Assembly: GCA_029242545.1 (NCBI GenBank)
Contig: JAQWTV010000161.1
Span: 1 to 63,281, forward strand
From: Roseibacillus sp.
GTDB lineage: Bacteria > Verrucomicrobiota > Verrucomicrobiia > Verrucomicrobiales > Akkermansiaceae
Direction: 5' to 3'
DNA: 63,281 nucleotides
Both the position numbers and the translations under genes were made by a program. The notes beneath the pieces are model-generated. The model did no database searches. It saw nothing but the letters and a program-made list of their open reading frames with translations, and was not told the DNA's origin. Every line of letters starts with the position of its first letter. The stretch's first letter is position 1. This document shows positions 26,477 to 36,759 of this stretch, in pieces.

Positions 26477-27553
26477 TCACTCCTCATCAACCGTTTCGTC
26501 TCTCTGATAAATTGGAAGCTGCCGGTAGGGAACCGTGAAGGCGAGAACCATGGTAGCTGTTCCGTAGACCCGGCCGGCCTCACGGCTATACCAGGAGCCA
26601 TCTTGCTGCTGCTTGGGGAGATAGGACTCATACATCCAGTTCGCATACGTTTCCCAGTATTTACCTCCCAGCTGAAACATCCCCTGAGCAGAATAGTAGT
26701 TACCGTAATACTCGAACTGGTAGTTACGGAGCCGCTGGTGGTTTCTCAGGACAAAGTCTCCAGCCTTGATCGTTGCCGGTTTCCCATGCTCCCCACAGAG
26801 CTCGAGGCAAAGCAGACCCATGCCGGTAAGAGATTCCTTATGACTCGTACGATCCGAATACCCAAAGCTTCCCAGACGGTCATCATAGTGCCGGTAAAGG
26901 TAATCAACAGCATCTTCAATCGCCTTGTCCGGAACAGCCGCTCCGTTCAGCTTCGCTGAGCGTAAGGCCATGAGAGCCCACCCACTACAGGAGGTGTCAC
27001 TATCGCGTGAACCCGGATGATACCTCCATCCTCCCTGGTTCTTCTCAGACTTGGGGACACGCTGCGCGCGAAGGATTAATTGGAGAGCACGAGCGAGGGC
27101 ATTCTTAACGCGCTCCTGCCGCTCTGGATCAACCATCCCTGAAACTTCTGAGAGAAACAGGGTGCTGATATTGTGAGCATACATCGGCCCACTTCCCGCA
27201 TGCCCAGCGACAAAAAGACCCGAGCGCTGCTGATTCTGAAGAACATAATCGATGCACCGGTTAATATTGACCGCATAGGGACCCTCGGTGGGCATGTGCC
27301 CCTTGGAGAGAAAAGCCATCCCAACAAGCGATGGAATTCCGGTGGAAGTTCCATAGTTCTCCGGAAAACTACCGTTTCGCTCCTGGGACTGAGCGAGAAA
27401 CTGCAAGCCCCGCTCCACGGCAGGATCCACCTTGCTTTTCCACTCCGAGAAAACCGTCTTGGGAATCTGTTGAGCGTAAGTACTCCATGCCGATAGCAGG
27501 AGACTACAACCTACCGCGAGAAAAACTCTCCTCATTCTGATTCCATTCACCAT
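26477..27553 (-). CDS. exported prenyltransferase/squalene-oxidase-repeat protein
   Basis: About 358 residues from ATG 27553 (TTG at 27565 and ATG at 27535 also possible). The signal peptide ends at STYAQ. The rest is an alpha/alpha-toroid repeat protein with QW-like elements (GLQFLAQSQERNGSFP, DAVDYLYRHY, QQDGSWYS). No terpene-cyclase DDxD motif is seen, so it is probably a binding or scaffold protein. It closes the moxR/VWA operon, 21 bases after the DUF4175-like gene; this protein is a regular companion of such operons in Planctomycetes and Verrucomicrobia. Confidence 0.82.
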   Translation of the reverse strand: MVNGIRMRRVFLAVGCSLLLSAWSTYAQQIPKTVFSEWKSKVDPAVERGLQFLAQSQERNGSFPENYGTSTGIPSLVGMAFLSKGHMPTEGPYAVNINRCIDYVLQNQQRSGLFVAGHAGSGPMYAHNISTLFLSEVSGMVDPERQERVKNALARALQLILRAQRVPKSEKNQGGWRYHPGSRDSDTSCSGWALMALRSAKLNGAAVPDKAIEDAVDYLYRHYDDRLGSFGYSDRTSHKESLTGMGLLCLELCGEHGKPATIKAGDFVLRNHQRLRNYQFEYYGNYYSAQGMFQLGGKYWETYANWMYESYLPKQQQDGSWYSREAGRVYGTATMVLAFTVPYRQLPIYQRDETVDEE

Positions 27554-27574
27554 GACTAATTTCAATCTAAGAGA

Positions 27575-30500
27575 TTATTTTCCACCTCGGGCAACCTCCT
27601 GGAAGTAGCGCTTTACTAGGCCCCGATAATCCTCTGGGACGCCTCCAGCTCCAGCACCACCAACATCAGAACGCAGGATTTCCTTAAGCTTTTCCCAATC
27701 CTTGGCACTGACTCCCAGTTTAGCCAATTCAGGTGGCACCCCTGGATCTCCCTGTGCCTGCCGAATTCCCTCCTCAGGCTTCTGCCCAGGTTCCTGGGAC
27801 GGCTGTCCTTCCTGACCTGGCTGCTGACCCGGCTGCTGACCTGGCTGCTGACCACTTTGCATCGCTTGCATCGCCTGCTGGGCTGCTTGCGAAAGCGCTT
27901 CTGCCGCCTGCTGCGAGGCTTCAGATTGTTCCCCGGCTGTTTGCGCCTGCGACGCTTGAGCAGCGGCTTCCATGGCCTCTGCGAGGGCCTCCGGGCTCCC
28001 GGGTAATTGATTAGGTCTCGGCTGCTGACCTGCAGCCTGCTGAGCCTGCTGGGAAAACTGCTGGGCAGCCTGCTCAAGAGCTTCAGCCGCATTCCCAAAG
28101 TTTTCTGAAGCCTGCTCATGCTGCTGAGCGGCCTGTGACGCCTGTCCCTCCTCTGCCGACTGGGCGGCCTCCGAAGCCTGTTCGCTTCCCTGCTCAGCCT
28201 GCTGACTGGCCCGGGCCATCTGACCGGACTGCCCATTTAGTTGAGGGAGACTCTGGATGGCCTCCGCCAGAGCAGCAGCTTCCTCAGCCTGCAACTCTTG
28301 AACGGCTTGGAGAGCTTGGTCGATATCGCCCGCCTCGAGGGATTCCAAGGCCTCTGCAATTTCGGCTTGCCGCTCCGCGAGTTGGGCAAGCTCTGGATCG
28401 GCCTGATCCCCACCCTGACCAGATTGTTCACCCTCGCCGGACTGCTCACCCTCGCCGGACTGCTCACCCTCGCCGGACTGCTCACCCTCGCCGGACTGCT
28501 CAGTCTCGCCGGACTGCTCACCCTCGCCGGACTGCTCACCCTCACCGGACTGCTCACCCTCGCCGGACTGCTCACCCTCGCCGGACTGCTCACCCTCACC
28601 GGACTGCTCACCCTCACCGGACTGCTCACCCTCACCGGACTGCTCACCCTCACCGGACTGCTCACCCTCACCGGGCTGCTCACCCTCACCAGGCTGCTCA
28701 CCACGCTCGTCGGTGGGAAGAGCCAGCTCAGAAAGCGATTCTGCAGCCTCATTTGCCGATTCGGCAGCAGCCTCTCCGAAATTCTCCTCAATAGATTCCA
28801 ACGTCTCCTTCGCTTTCTCCACCGCCTCCGGAAGCAAATTAGCCCGATCCTCTAAGTTGGCTCGAGCCTCGGCCAACTGCTCTTGGGCATCCTCCACAAT
28901 TGACGCCTGCTCAGCTCGCAATTGCTCACGGATTTGGTCGGCAAGCTCCTGCTCCGCCTCGCTCTGCCCTTGATCCTCCTGTGGCTGGCCTTCCTGTGGC
29001 TGACCTTCCTCCGACTGTTCCTCTTGGGCCGCTAATTGCGCCTCTGCCGCATCAGCGAGATTTTCTTGCCTCTCGGATAAATCAGCAGCTTGCTCTGCGA
29101 GCTCTGCGGCCGCATCCGCTTGATTTTCGAGAACTTCCGCCCGAGCCTCAGGATTTTGGTTAATTTGTTGCTTAAGCTCAGACTCCAGCTGTTCCTGGGC
29201 TCGCTGGAGTTCCGGATTAGCCTCGGTCTCGGCCCCCTGCTGCTCCTCATTATTTTCAGCCTGACGGGCAATTTCGTTTTCGCGTTGGGCGAGCTCATTC
29301 AAACGCGCCAACTGCTCGAGCCGACCCTCGTCCTTCTGAACCTCCTCCCGAATCTCCTGTAGCTTCTCAATAGCATCCTCGGCAGCTTGACGGGCTTCCT
29401 CCAATTCTTCCCCACGGGCTTCCGGAGTATCCTGTAAAGGAGTCTCCTCAAGACGCTCTCGCGATTCAGCCACTTCCTCAGCAGCCTCCCGCACATCTTC
29501 CGCCCGTGCTGCCTGCACTCCGTTCTCCATCCGTTCGGCAAGCTCTTCCAGCTGCTCCTGAGCGTTAGCAAGTTTTTCCCTCGCCTCGGCAAGGTGCTTC
29601 TCAGCCTGTTCCGGAAGCTCCTCTTTCTTCACATTTTCCTTATGCCACTCCATGCGGTCTTTCGCCTCTCTTGTCTCCCGAATGGCCTCGTTGATAGTCT
29701 CACGCACATCGCTCTGCTGCGCCCTGATCTCCTGCCGTGCCAGCGAATCCGCATTCCGGTCAATCTTAACCACAAGCCACTCCGACCGGCCCACGTTGGG
29801 TCCACCCAGGGCCTCCGGTAGGTTATCGGTAACCACTACCGCCATTCGGACCTCTTCGAGATTTTCGTATTTTTCGGACAATGCCCCAAGTGAGACTTTC
29901 TCCTCTCCTCTCCATAAAGGATTAGCGCTGAGCGGATCCTTGCTGGCCGCGGCCGCAGACAGGGGCGGAACCTCACTTCCATTAATGAGGAGATCCACCG
30001 CAACAGCCTTCAACCCAAAATCTTCCAGGACCTCGTATTCAAGAAGGACCTGCTCATCTGGACGCAGTCGCAGCTCAGGTTGAGTCGGAGCTAGTAGCGC
30101 AACCTGAGGCACCACATCTTTCTCGACCTTGACCGGAAAACGTAACCCTTCGATCTCTCGACCCAGCTCGTGATACAGCATGACCTGACCGAGGCCACCG
30201 TTCTCCGGCTTAAGAGTCCAGTTCACCAGGACTTTGGAGCTCTCCGGACCTCGCTCAACGCTGACTGTTCCAACTTCCTCACCATCCAAAAGAAACCGTC
30301 CCCGCTCCACTCCTGGGGAGGTCTGCCCTCCTAGCGAGATCGTAGAGCCTCCGAGAGCAGAGACCCCATCTTCGAGAGAACGCTGCTCCGCAGGTAGACC
30401 GGTATATTCCGGGAATTCCACTCCAACCTTTACTTCCTCAATCCGAGGCAACATCGAGACCCTCACGTCATACCCGTCACTCTGAGCCTTTCCGGTCTGT

Positions 30501-31303
30501 GCGAAATAATGAAAGCTCTCCTTTGCGGCAGGAAGGCGATACTCAAACCGGCTAATCCCATCTTCCAGACCTGCACGCTTGAGGGTTTCTGTCAGAGGGT
30601 CCTGTCCCTCTCTCTCCATTACGAGAGCGAGCTCCTCCACATCGTCGTCAGAGTATTTGACGATAATCCTGACCTCATCACCCTCAAGCACGTTGATATT
30701 CTCGGGCTCAATCGTAAACCGCACCGCTCCGGCATTACCCAGATCACTGAAGGGAGCTACTGCCCGGACAAGAAGGCGCTGGGCCTCTCCCGGGAAAATA
30801 ATAAAGACGGCGACAAAAACCCCCGCGAGGCCAGCTGCCGGCCAGAGCCAGCGCTTTGCCCGGCGGGCCCGCACTTCCCGGGTCGGGTTGACTCCCTTGA
30901 CGTCTCCCTCGGCTTCCTCAACCAGCTGTTGCAGAAGCCCTTCGGAGACTCCGCCCTTGGAGTGATCTGAAAGCTCTAGGGCAGTACTAACACGCTCCTG
31001 GATTTCTGGGTGACGGGTCTCTAACCAGCGCGCGATCTGGATTAAAGTAATCCTTCCCCTCAGAGGCTTGATGAACCATTTCGAGGCCGACCACAGCAAT
31101 CCCACCCCGATCAACCCAAGGAGAATCCAACTTACTTCTACCGGAAGGGGTGCGAAGATTAGATGAGCCGCCATCGAAGCCAGAAGCCCTCCTAGCACCA
31201 CGGTCGCCATCGCAGCTAGCCCGCGGAGGATCTGCATTCTGCGGACTCTCCGCAGGAGTGCTTGGAGCGGCTTGGTAATTTCCCGGGGTAGATTCTTGCT
31301 CAT
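27575..31303 (-). CDS. DUF4175-like membrane-anchored coiled-coil protein with GEGEQS repeats
   Basis: 1242 residues. Two N-terminal membrane helices (~28-50, 57-72) and a third near 152-170, then beta-rich extracytoplasmic domains (~190-520). A very long Glu/Gln/Ala-rich helical region runs to ~900. About 15 copies of GEGEQS (18 bp each) follow, and then Gln/Ala-rich sequence with PGQQPGQQ to the end, closing on DYRGLVKRYFQEVARGGK. The domain plan matches large DUF4175-type proteins of moxR operons. Function unknown; an envelope scaffold is plausible. The low-complexity tract should be prone to length variation. Confidence 0.8.
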   Translation of the reverse strand: MSKNLPREITKPLQALLRRVRRMQILRGLAAMATVVLGGLLASMAAHLIFAPLPVEVSWILLGLIGVGLLWSASKWFIKPLRGRITLIQIARWLETRHPEIQERVSTALELSDHSKGGVSEGLLQQLVEEAEGDVKGVNPTREVRARRAKRWLWPAAGLAGVFVAVFIIFPGEAQRLLVRAVAPFSDLGNAGAVRFTIEPENINVLEGDEVRIIVKYSDDDVEELALVMEREGQDPLTETLKRAGLEDGISRFEYRLPAAKESFHYFAQTGKAQSDGYDVRVSMLPRIEEVKVGVEFPEYTGLPAEQRSLEDGVSALGGSTISLGGQTSPGVERGRFLLDGEEVGTVSVERGPESSKVLVNWTLKPENGGLGQVMLYHELGREIEGLRFPVKVEKDVVPQVALLAPTQPELRLRPDEQVLLEYEVLEDFGLKAVAVDLLINGSEVPPLSAAAASKDPLSANPLWRGEEKVSLGALSEKYENLEEVRMAVVVTDNLPEALGGPNVGRSEWLVVKIDRNADSLARQEIRAQQSDVRETINEAIRETREAKDRMEWHKENVKKEELPEQAEKHLAEAREKLANAQEQLEELAERMENGVQAARAEDVREAAEEVAESRERLEETPLQDTPEARGEELEEARQAAEDAIEKLQEIREEVQKDEGRLEQLARLNELAQRENEIARQAENNEEQQGAETEANPELQRAQEQLESELKQQINQNPEARAEVLENQADAAAELAEQAADLSERQENLADAAEAQLAAQEEQSEEGQPQEGQPQEDQGQSEAEQELADQIREQLRAEQASIVEDAQEQLAEARANLEDRANLLPEAVEKAKETLESIEENFGEAAAESANEAAESLSELALPTDERGEQPGEGEQPGEGEQSGEGEQSGEGEQSGEGEQSGEGEQSGEGEQSGEGEQSGEGEQSGEGEQSGETEQSGEGEQSGEGEQSGEGEQSGEGEQSGQGGDQADPELAQLAERQAEIAEALESLEAGDIDQALQAVQELQAEEAAALAEAIQSLPQLNGQSGQMARASQQAEQGSEQASEAAQSAEEGQASQAAQQHEQASENFGNAAEALEQAAQQFSQQAQQAAGQQPRPNQLPGSPEALAEAMEAAAQASQAQTAGEQSEASQQAAEALSQAAQQAMQAMQSGQQPGQQPGQQPGQEGQPSQEPGQKPEEGIRQAQGDPGVPPELAKLGVSAKDWEKLKEILRSDVGGAGAGGVPEDYRGLVKRYFQEVARGGK
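28430..28705 (-). repeat. 18-bp in-frame tandem repeat, ~15 units (GEGEQS)
   Basis: The motif CTGCTCA recurs every 18 bases from 28442 to 28694 (15 times), each unit encoding GEGEQS with GEGEQP at one edge and one GETEQS. Units differ mainly in a synonymous CTCGCC/CTCACC position, which groups at opposite ends, consistent with stepwise expansion. Confidence 0.95.
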
Positions 31304-31373
31304 CGGATGGTGTCAATTCTGAGTCTGGAGGCTCTGGTCTGGTCTAATTGAAAGTCTGGCGGGGCAACCCTCT

Positions 31374-33797
31374 TTACGGAAGTCCACTACCCCTTCTGAT
31401 AACCCATTCTGAGGTTAATAGCGCGCAAAACAATACCAAGAGGATCCAATGATCCCACAACCGGGTCTCCCGGAGCTCTTCCCGGGTCTCTTCACCGGTC
31501 AGGAACAGTCCAGCCAGTTGCCCGGCCTCTTCAGGGGCTACCACCCGCCCTCCGGAGAGCTCCGCCAGCGTATTAAGAAGGGGCCGGTTCAAGGTCGTCT
31601 CTGAAAGCTCGACAGGACTCATGGCCCCTACCACCCGGAAAGCGGTGGAAACTCCTCCCTCTCCCTCTGTCTCAAGCAAATCATTGGCCTTTTTTCCTGC
31701 CAGCTTAATCTGGTAATCCCCAGAGCCGGAAAACGGACCGGCCTGCGCACTGTGAAGACCTGGAGATCCCTCCAGATAACTCATCTGCACCGTAGCCAGT
31801 TTCTCTCCATCACGCCAGACCTCGGCCTTGAGTGACTCATCCTTCACTGGATTTTTGTCCACATCAAGGAGACGAGCCGTAATCTGGATCCGGTCGTCCC
31901 CGGTGTAGCTGAGATTATCCGTTCCGAGCCGCACCGAAGACGTCCCTGAGCGAAGATTCGGTCCAGCACCCCAGCGCACAAGCTGACCCCAGAGCCGGTG
32001 GTGGTAGACATCCCCAACACCCTCACGCAATCGCCACGTCCGATCAGTAAGCATCATCGCTACTTTGCCGTTACCTACCTGCTGGGCTACCAGGATCGCA
32101 TTTTTTGCCTCCCTCTCTTTGCGCTTCGCCAAACGTGAAAGCGCACCGCTCAGATCATCAACATTACTCAGGGCAGCATCTTCGCTGTTCTCACTGGAAG
32201 CCACCACGAGAACATCTGCCCCCTCCTTTACCCCGTCAACAGGAAGCCGCCAGCGGAAGTCAGGGAATTCTCCCCAGAGACGTTCATTCTCAAGACGGCT
32301 ATCGGACTGCGCGGTTACCGGGTGATTGCGCCCCTGAGCAGTGAGGAGAAGGCGGAAAGGAGGTTCCTTACTCCCGAAAAATGTCCGGCTCCCCGAGGTG
32401 TATTTCACGGGAAGGAGATCGCGGACAATTTCAGACTCAAGGCCATGCGGCATGTGGCGGGGGCCAGCTATGGCCACTAGGAAAGCTGCTCTCTCCGTCA
32501 CACAGCTACGGATAATATCCCACGTGCTTTCATCAATCGATTTGGCCGGCACATCACCGATGATGATCACGTCAAACTTTCGCCACTCCTCCGCACTGGT
32601 CGGCAGCTCAGTCGCCTGCGCGTCCCCGAACTTTCGCGCTGCTGAAGCCGGAACAGGGCTCAACTTCTGGCCGCTGATCGTATCCGGCTCCAGAAGGACG
32701 TATTGCAGATGAATCGACTTGTCCCTCCCGTAGAACAGATTCCGCAAGTAGCGAAATTCCCAGCGGGGGTGAGAGTCTACGATCAGAACATTAGTGCGGG
32801 AATCCGTAATCGCGGTCTCAAACTGCCAGCTGTTGTTCTGGTCAAAGAACTCTTCTCCAAGGTTCACCAGCTCTACCGTGTAGGCGTTGATACCGTCAGC
32901 ATCTGGAACATCGTTGAAGCGTACTTCTTCCTGGTGATGGTCCTGGGGAATAGGAATGATTTTCTCTTCCACGATCTCCTCACCTTTTTTGAGGAGAACC
33001 TTCGCGCGCCGGCCGCGATACCCATCAAATTTGACGACCGCGGCAACTCGGAGGCGATCTCCAAGATAAATCGCATCAGGCGAGCGAACCTCGAGGATCG
33101 CAGCATCCCGCGGAGCAACCTCACTGCCAATTCCCACCACTCCGATCGGGGCGTCAAGAATTCCAAAGCGCCGCGCAACGTCCTCAACCCGGCCAGGGCG
33201 ATTATGTCTCCCATCCGTCATCATCACGAGACCGGCGAGATTATCAGGGGGCACTTGTTCCAAAACGGTAGTCATCGCGTTGGCCAGATCTGTGGCCTGA
33301 TCCCAGCCCTCAGCAGCCTCTTCGTCTTTCCCGAGAGCCTTCCGGGCCGCACGCATCAGGCGAACCCCAACCTTACCCTCGAGTTCTTCGAAAAGACCAC
33401 TGTCGTTGATGGCCTCCGCAGCAATGTCATAGCGAGTGGAAGTTTCCCCCGGGTCGATAAGGTTCATCGAGGCCGATTCATCCAGAACCACGACAACCTC
33501 CTGCTCCAGTTCCCGGTTCACCTTTCGACTGAAAACAGGCTGAAGAAGCATCCATACCAGCGCGACGAGCGCCAGGAGGCGTAGGGCGGTGAGCCCGCCA
33601 CCCTTCGCGCGACCCACTGCACCCTGCTCATAGCGGTAGAGCCGGATAATAATTTCAACCGCAACGGTCGCGATAAACGCGATCGTCCAGAGGGGCCAGC
33701 TCGTGCCAAGATGTAGAACCTTTCCCAGCAGGAATATCAGCATCCAAGCCAATCCAAAGATCACCGGCCCACGAATCCATGTCAGCACTCTGCTCAT
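31374..33797 (-). CDS. VWA-domain membrane protein with glutamine-amidotransferase-like middle
   Basis: 807 residues. Membrane helices ~13-30, 38-55 and 70-88, then a von Willebrand A-like domain with MIDAS-type VVVLDESASMN (~102-112) and VMMTDGRHN. A class I amidotransferase-like domain without an evident catalytic triad (NVLIVDSHPRWEFRYLRNL, VIIIGDVPA) and a beta-sandwich follow; a final helix lies near 780-800. Its ATG overlaps the upstream BatA/VWA stop by 4 bases. It is part of the moxR operon and probably assembles with the BatA-like protein in the inner membrane. Confidence 0.85.
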   Translation of the reverse strand: MSRVLTWIRGPVIFGLAWMLIFLLGKVLHLGTSWPLWTIAFIATVAVEIIIRLYRYEQGAVGRAKGGGLTALRLLALVALVWMLLQPVFSRKVNRELEQEVVVVLDESASMNLIDPGETSTRYDIAAEAINDSGLFEELEGKVGVRLMRAARKALGKDEEAAEGWDQATDLANAMTTVLEQVPPDNLAGLVMMTDGRHNRPGRVEDVARRFGILDAPIGVVGIGSEVAPRDAAILEVRSPDAIYLGDRLRVAAVVKFDGYRGRRAKVLLKKGEEIVEEKIIPIPQDHHQEEVRFNDVPDADGINAYTVELVNLGEEFFDQNNSWQFETAITDSRTNVLIVDSHPRWEFRYLRNLFYGRDKSIHLQYVLLEPDTISGQKLSPVPASAARKFGDAQATELPTSAEEWRKFDVIIIGDVPAKSIDESTWDIIRSCVTERAAFLVAIAGPRHMPHGLESEIVRDLLPVKYTSGSRTFFGSKEPPFRLLLTAQGRNHPVTAQSDSRLENERLWGEFPDFRWRLPVDGVKEGADVLVVASSENSEDAALSNVDDLSGALSRLAKRKEREAKNAILVAQQVGNGKVAMMLTDRTWRLREGVGDVYHHRLWGQLVRWGAGPNLRSGTSSVRLGTDNLSYTGDDRIQITARLLDVDKNPVKDESLKAEVWRDGEKLATVQMSYLEGSPGLHSAQAGPFSGSGDYQIKLAGKKANDLLETEGEGGVSTAFRVVGAMSPVELSETTLNRPLLNTLAELSGGRVVAPEEAGQLAGLFLTGEETREELRETRLWDHWILLVLFCALLTSEWVIRRGSGLP

Positions 33798-36679
33798 TCC
33801 GCCTTCCTGACTCCTTTCATTCTTTCCAGTATTTCGGGATCAGGCCCGGACTTCTCTTCAAATTCTACCTTCACGTCCTCTGCGCTCCGGCGCGACTTTG
33901 AGATCCACCGCGCGAGAGCTACCTCCAGCAGCAGCAGGAAAAAAGCGGCTATCGCGAGAAATTTCCAGAGCTCTTTTCCAAAGCCCTTGCCGCTGAGCAC
34001 CGCCAGCAGATCTGTAACATTCCGCGCCTCGACAAGATCAATGCTCTTACGAATCAGCTCCTTGTCATCCTCTTCCAGAGCCTGGAGCCGGCTCTCCCTC
34101 ACATCGCGCCGGACAACCAATGGCACCTTTGGCCCCTTGAGCTCTTCAACTTCCTCGCCTAGCTGGTCAGGGATAGTCACCTGATACAATCCTGGAATGG
34201 CGGCCCCCTCGAGCTCGAGAAGCCGTCCTCGGCGACCTACCGAGACGTTCACCTTACGTTCTTGCCCTCGCGGATCGACCGCCGTACTTCTAGCCACAAT
34301 CTCCTTCTCACGATTACCTGTAAGCGGGAGAAGAGCTTGCGAAGGAATAATCTTCATCTCCCCACCAGGGACCTGCCAGAATAGCTTCATACTCGCGAAG
34401 GAATACTCCTCCTGATACGAGAGTGAGATCGGAACTGGCGTTCCTGCCTTAAGCTCGACCTCGCCACTTTCCCGCTGCCCCGTAGAAACCATTCTCATAA
34501 CCGTGCGGCCGTCAATCTTCAAGGTCGCCTTGTCATCTACCTCCATACGGAAACGATAACTTCCACTGACTGGCGGAACGAGGTGCCCCTCCCAGAGAAT
34601 CTGGAATCGGTCGCGATTCATCCCCTTGTAGGGCTGCTGGTCTTTCCAGTCGAATTGGATAGTTGGATCCACCCTCTCGATGGCAATTCCACGGCTCTCA
34701 TCCATCGCTCGAAAGTATGTGCCCTTCAGGCCCCCACCTCCCGGCAGCGCCAGAGCCGGCTGCCAGTTTGCATCAACATTCAATTCCACCCCGCCAGCTC
34801 CGGCAAGCCATGTCACGAGTTCATGAACCAAGGGCACAAAGGACTGTCTGGTTGTCAGATTTCCAGTCCGAACATCGAATCCTGAGGTCGCGAGAAGGAC
34901 TCTTCCTTTGCCATAATTACGCCCTGCAAGAAATGGCTCACCATTGGAATAGGAAGCCGCCACGGAACCTCCCTCCCGGCGCCCGGTCACTGCCCGAAAT
35001 CCGGATAGGCTCGCCTTGCCGAGATCGCTTTTCCGCTCGTCCTTGAACAGGACCAGCGTTTCATGATCAAACGTCGAAGGAGCCGGATGGATCCCCTCTG
35101 GATCGGCCTGAAGAGTCCCAAGCCCTACAGGGCTTACCGGTCCACCGGGCCCATCCCAGCCATTGTAGAAGACCTCGTCGACCCGGGGCCCCGCGAGAAT
35201 GAGCAGACCTCCGCCATTGGCTACGTAAGCAGCGACCCGATCGGCCACCGTTCCGGGAAGGCGGGCCACATCCGCGAGAACAATCACCTTGTGCCTTTCG
35301 AGGTCTTTAACTGTTGTGATCTCTGGAGCCGGCAAAACCGTTGGCTCCATAAGGTAATTATCCGACGCCTGATTCCCCTCAACTAGCTCGGGCGACGGAG
35401 CAAGTGCGAGAGCCGTAAAGCCGGCTGCCCGTTCAAAGAATCCCCCGCTGGGATTGCCGTCCACAAGAAGGACCGGCAACCGGCGCTTCACCGTGACAAC
35501 CCGCTCCCTTATGTCATCCAATGGAAGGTCATCTCCAGCATCAAGCAGGGCCTTCACCACCGTCGGCCCTGAGTCCTTGAAAAGATGTCGTACCTCGATG
35601 GTTTCTTCCTGACCGGGTGCCAGCTGTCCAATCGCTGCTGGCTCAAGAACTTGCTCTCCTACCGTGACTTGCAGAGGCTCCGGAGTAACCGCTTCCGTCC
35701 CCGTATTCTCGATGGTTACCCGGATCGTAGCCTCCCTGTCTGTTCCCACGACCTCCCTCGAGAGATCGATTCCGGACACTGCCACGTTCCGCAGGGCTTC
35801 GGGCGGAGGAAAGCTGCGCACCATGAGCTTGGGAGGACTCGGCAACCCTTTCACGGCGTCCCCAAAGTTCCTCCATGCAGAGGGGCTGTCCAAGCGCCAG
35901 CCAAGCCGCTGGCTATCTGTGAAGACAACGATCTCCTTGGCACGATGATACCCTTTTTCCAGATTAAGCAGGCTGACTCCCAGAGCATCATGCGCTCGGA
36001 AGGGTCCTCCCACTGGGCGCAGATCTTCAAGCACCTTGATAACGTCAGCCCGGTGAGTCAGGGGCGCACCGGTCACTGCGTCGGGAGCAGGACCTCCCAG
36101 GATAACCGAGAATGCCGACCCCCTGGGAGCTTCCTTAACAAGGGTGATCGCTTCCTCGATGGCTCGGTCGAAGGACTTTTTTCCTGCCGGACCAGGAATT
36201 TCCATTGAGCTCGAGGCGTCGATCACGAGGGCGATATCCCGGCTCCCTGTATTCTGGAAACGAGCCAGGTTGAGTTGCCGCTCGAAAAGAACCAATGCGA
36301 CCCCCGCGAAGAGCAGTAGGAACGCAATCCCCCTGACGAGCCATCGACTTGCTGTCCTACTCAGGACGAAGGATGCCCCGAGAGCTCCTACTCCAAGAAG
36401 AGCCAATGGCAGCACGAAGATCCATGGGACAGTAGAATCAGGCGGCACGAAGGGACGAGCAAGGGCCAGGGCCAGCAATGAGATCAACAGGCAGCGAGCC
36501 GCCATCAGCAGCATATCCTCCCACTCCATCCGGCGGCGGCGCATAGCTACCGTATCGAAGAGGAATCGCATCGCACCCCAATCCAACGGCTTAGCCGACT
36601 GCCGGCGCATCATATGCAGAATGATGGGCACCAGAACTCCTGCGAGTCCGATGAGCAGCCAAGGATTGAGAAAGAGCAT
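33794..36679 (-). CDS. BatA/VWA/PA14 membrane protein
   Basis: 961 residues. The N-terminal BatA (aerotolerance-regulator) domain opens MLFLNPWLLIGLAGVLVPIILH. Helices lie near 6-24, 58-76, 84-103 and 113-132. A VWA domain with ALVIDASSSMEI is at ~151-162, and a CARDB-like segment follows. An amidotransferase-like middle (HKVIVLADVARLPG) precedes a PA14 carbohydrate-binding-like domain (~650-770: GTYFRAMDESRG, GSYRFRMEVDDKATLKIDG). A last membrane helix is near 910-930. A PA14 insertion in a BatA/VWA protein suggests glycan binding outside the membrane. Second-to-last of the structural genes after moxR and DUF58. Confidence 0.87.
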   Translation of the reverse strand: MLFLNPWLLIGLAGVLVPIILHMMRRQSAKPLDWGAMRFLFDTVAMRRRRMEWEDMLLMAARCLLISLLALALARPFVPPDSTVPWIFVLPLALLGVGALGASFVLSRTASRWLVRGIAFLLLFAGVALVLFERQLNLARFQNTGSRDIALVIDASSSMEIPGPAGKKSFDRAIEEAITLVKEAPRGSAFSVILGGPAPDAVTGAPLTHRADVIKVLEDLRPVGGPFRAHDALGVSLLNLEKGYHRAKEIVVFTDSQRLGWRLDSPSAWRNFGDAVKGLPSPPKLMVRSFPPPEALRNVAVSGIDLSREVVGTDREATIRVTIENTGTEAVTPEPLQVTVGEQVLEPAAIGQLAPGQEETIEVRHLFKDSGPTVVKALLDAGDDLPLDDIRERVVTVKRRLPVLLVDGNPSGGFFERAAGFTALALAPSPELVEGNQASDNYLMEPTVLPAPEITTVKDLERHKVIVLADVARLPGTVADRVAAYVANGGGLLILAGPRVDEVFYNGWDGPGGPVSPVGLGTLQADPEGIHPAPSTFDHETLVLFKDERKSDLGKASLSGFRAVTGRREGGSVAASYSNGEPFLAGRNYGKGRVLLATSGFDVRTGNLTTRQSFVPLVHELVTWLAGAGGVELNVDANWQPALALPGGGGLKGTYFRAMDESRGIAIERVDPTIQFDWKDQQPYKGMNRDRFQILWEGHLVPPVSGSYRFRMEVDDKATLKIDGRTVMRMVSTGQRESGEVELKAGTPVPISLSYQEEYSFASMKLFWQVPGGEMKIIPSQALLPLTGNREKEIVARSTAVDPRGQERKVNVSVGRRGRLLELEGAAIPGLYQVTIPDQLGEEVEELKGPKVPLVVRRDVRESRLQALEEDDKELIRKSIDLVEARNVTDLLAVLSGKGFGKELWKFLAIAAFFLLLLEVALARWISKSRRSAEDVKVEFEEKSGPDPEILERMKGVRKAE

Positions 36680-36759
36680 TCTGGACTACTGGTCAGCTGT
36701 TGATTTTGACTGTTCTGCCGGATTCATGGGACGCGATAACAAATATTTCATTCCGTAAT

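Noticed and set aside
28135..28855. Long frames opposite the GEGEQS repeat region
   Set aside because: They are repeat shadows (TLAGLL and PRRTAH patterns) caused by the 18-bp unit being open in several frames.
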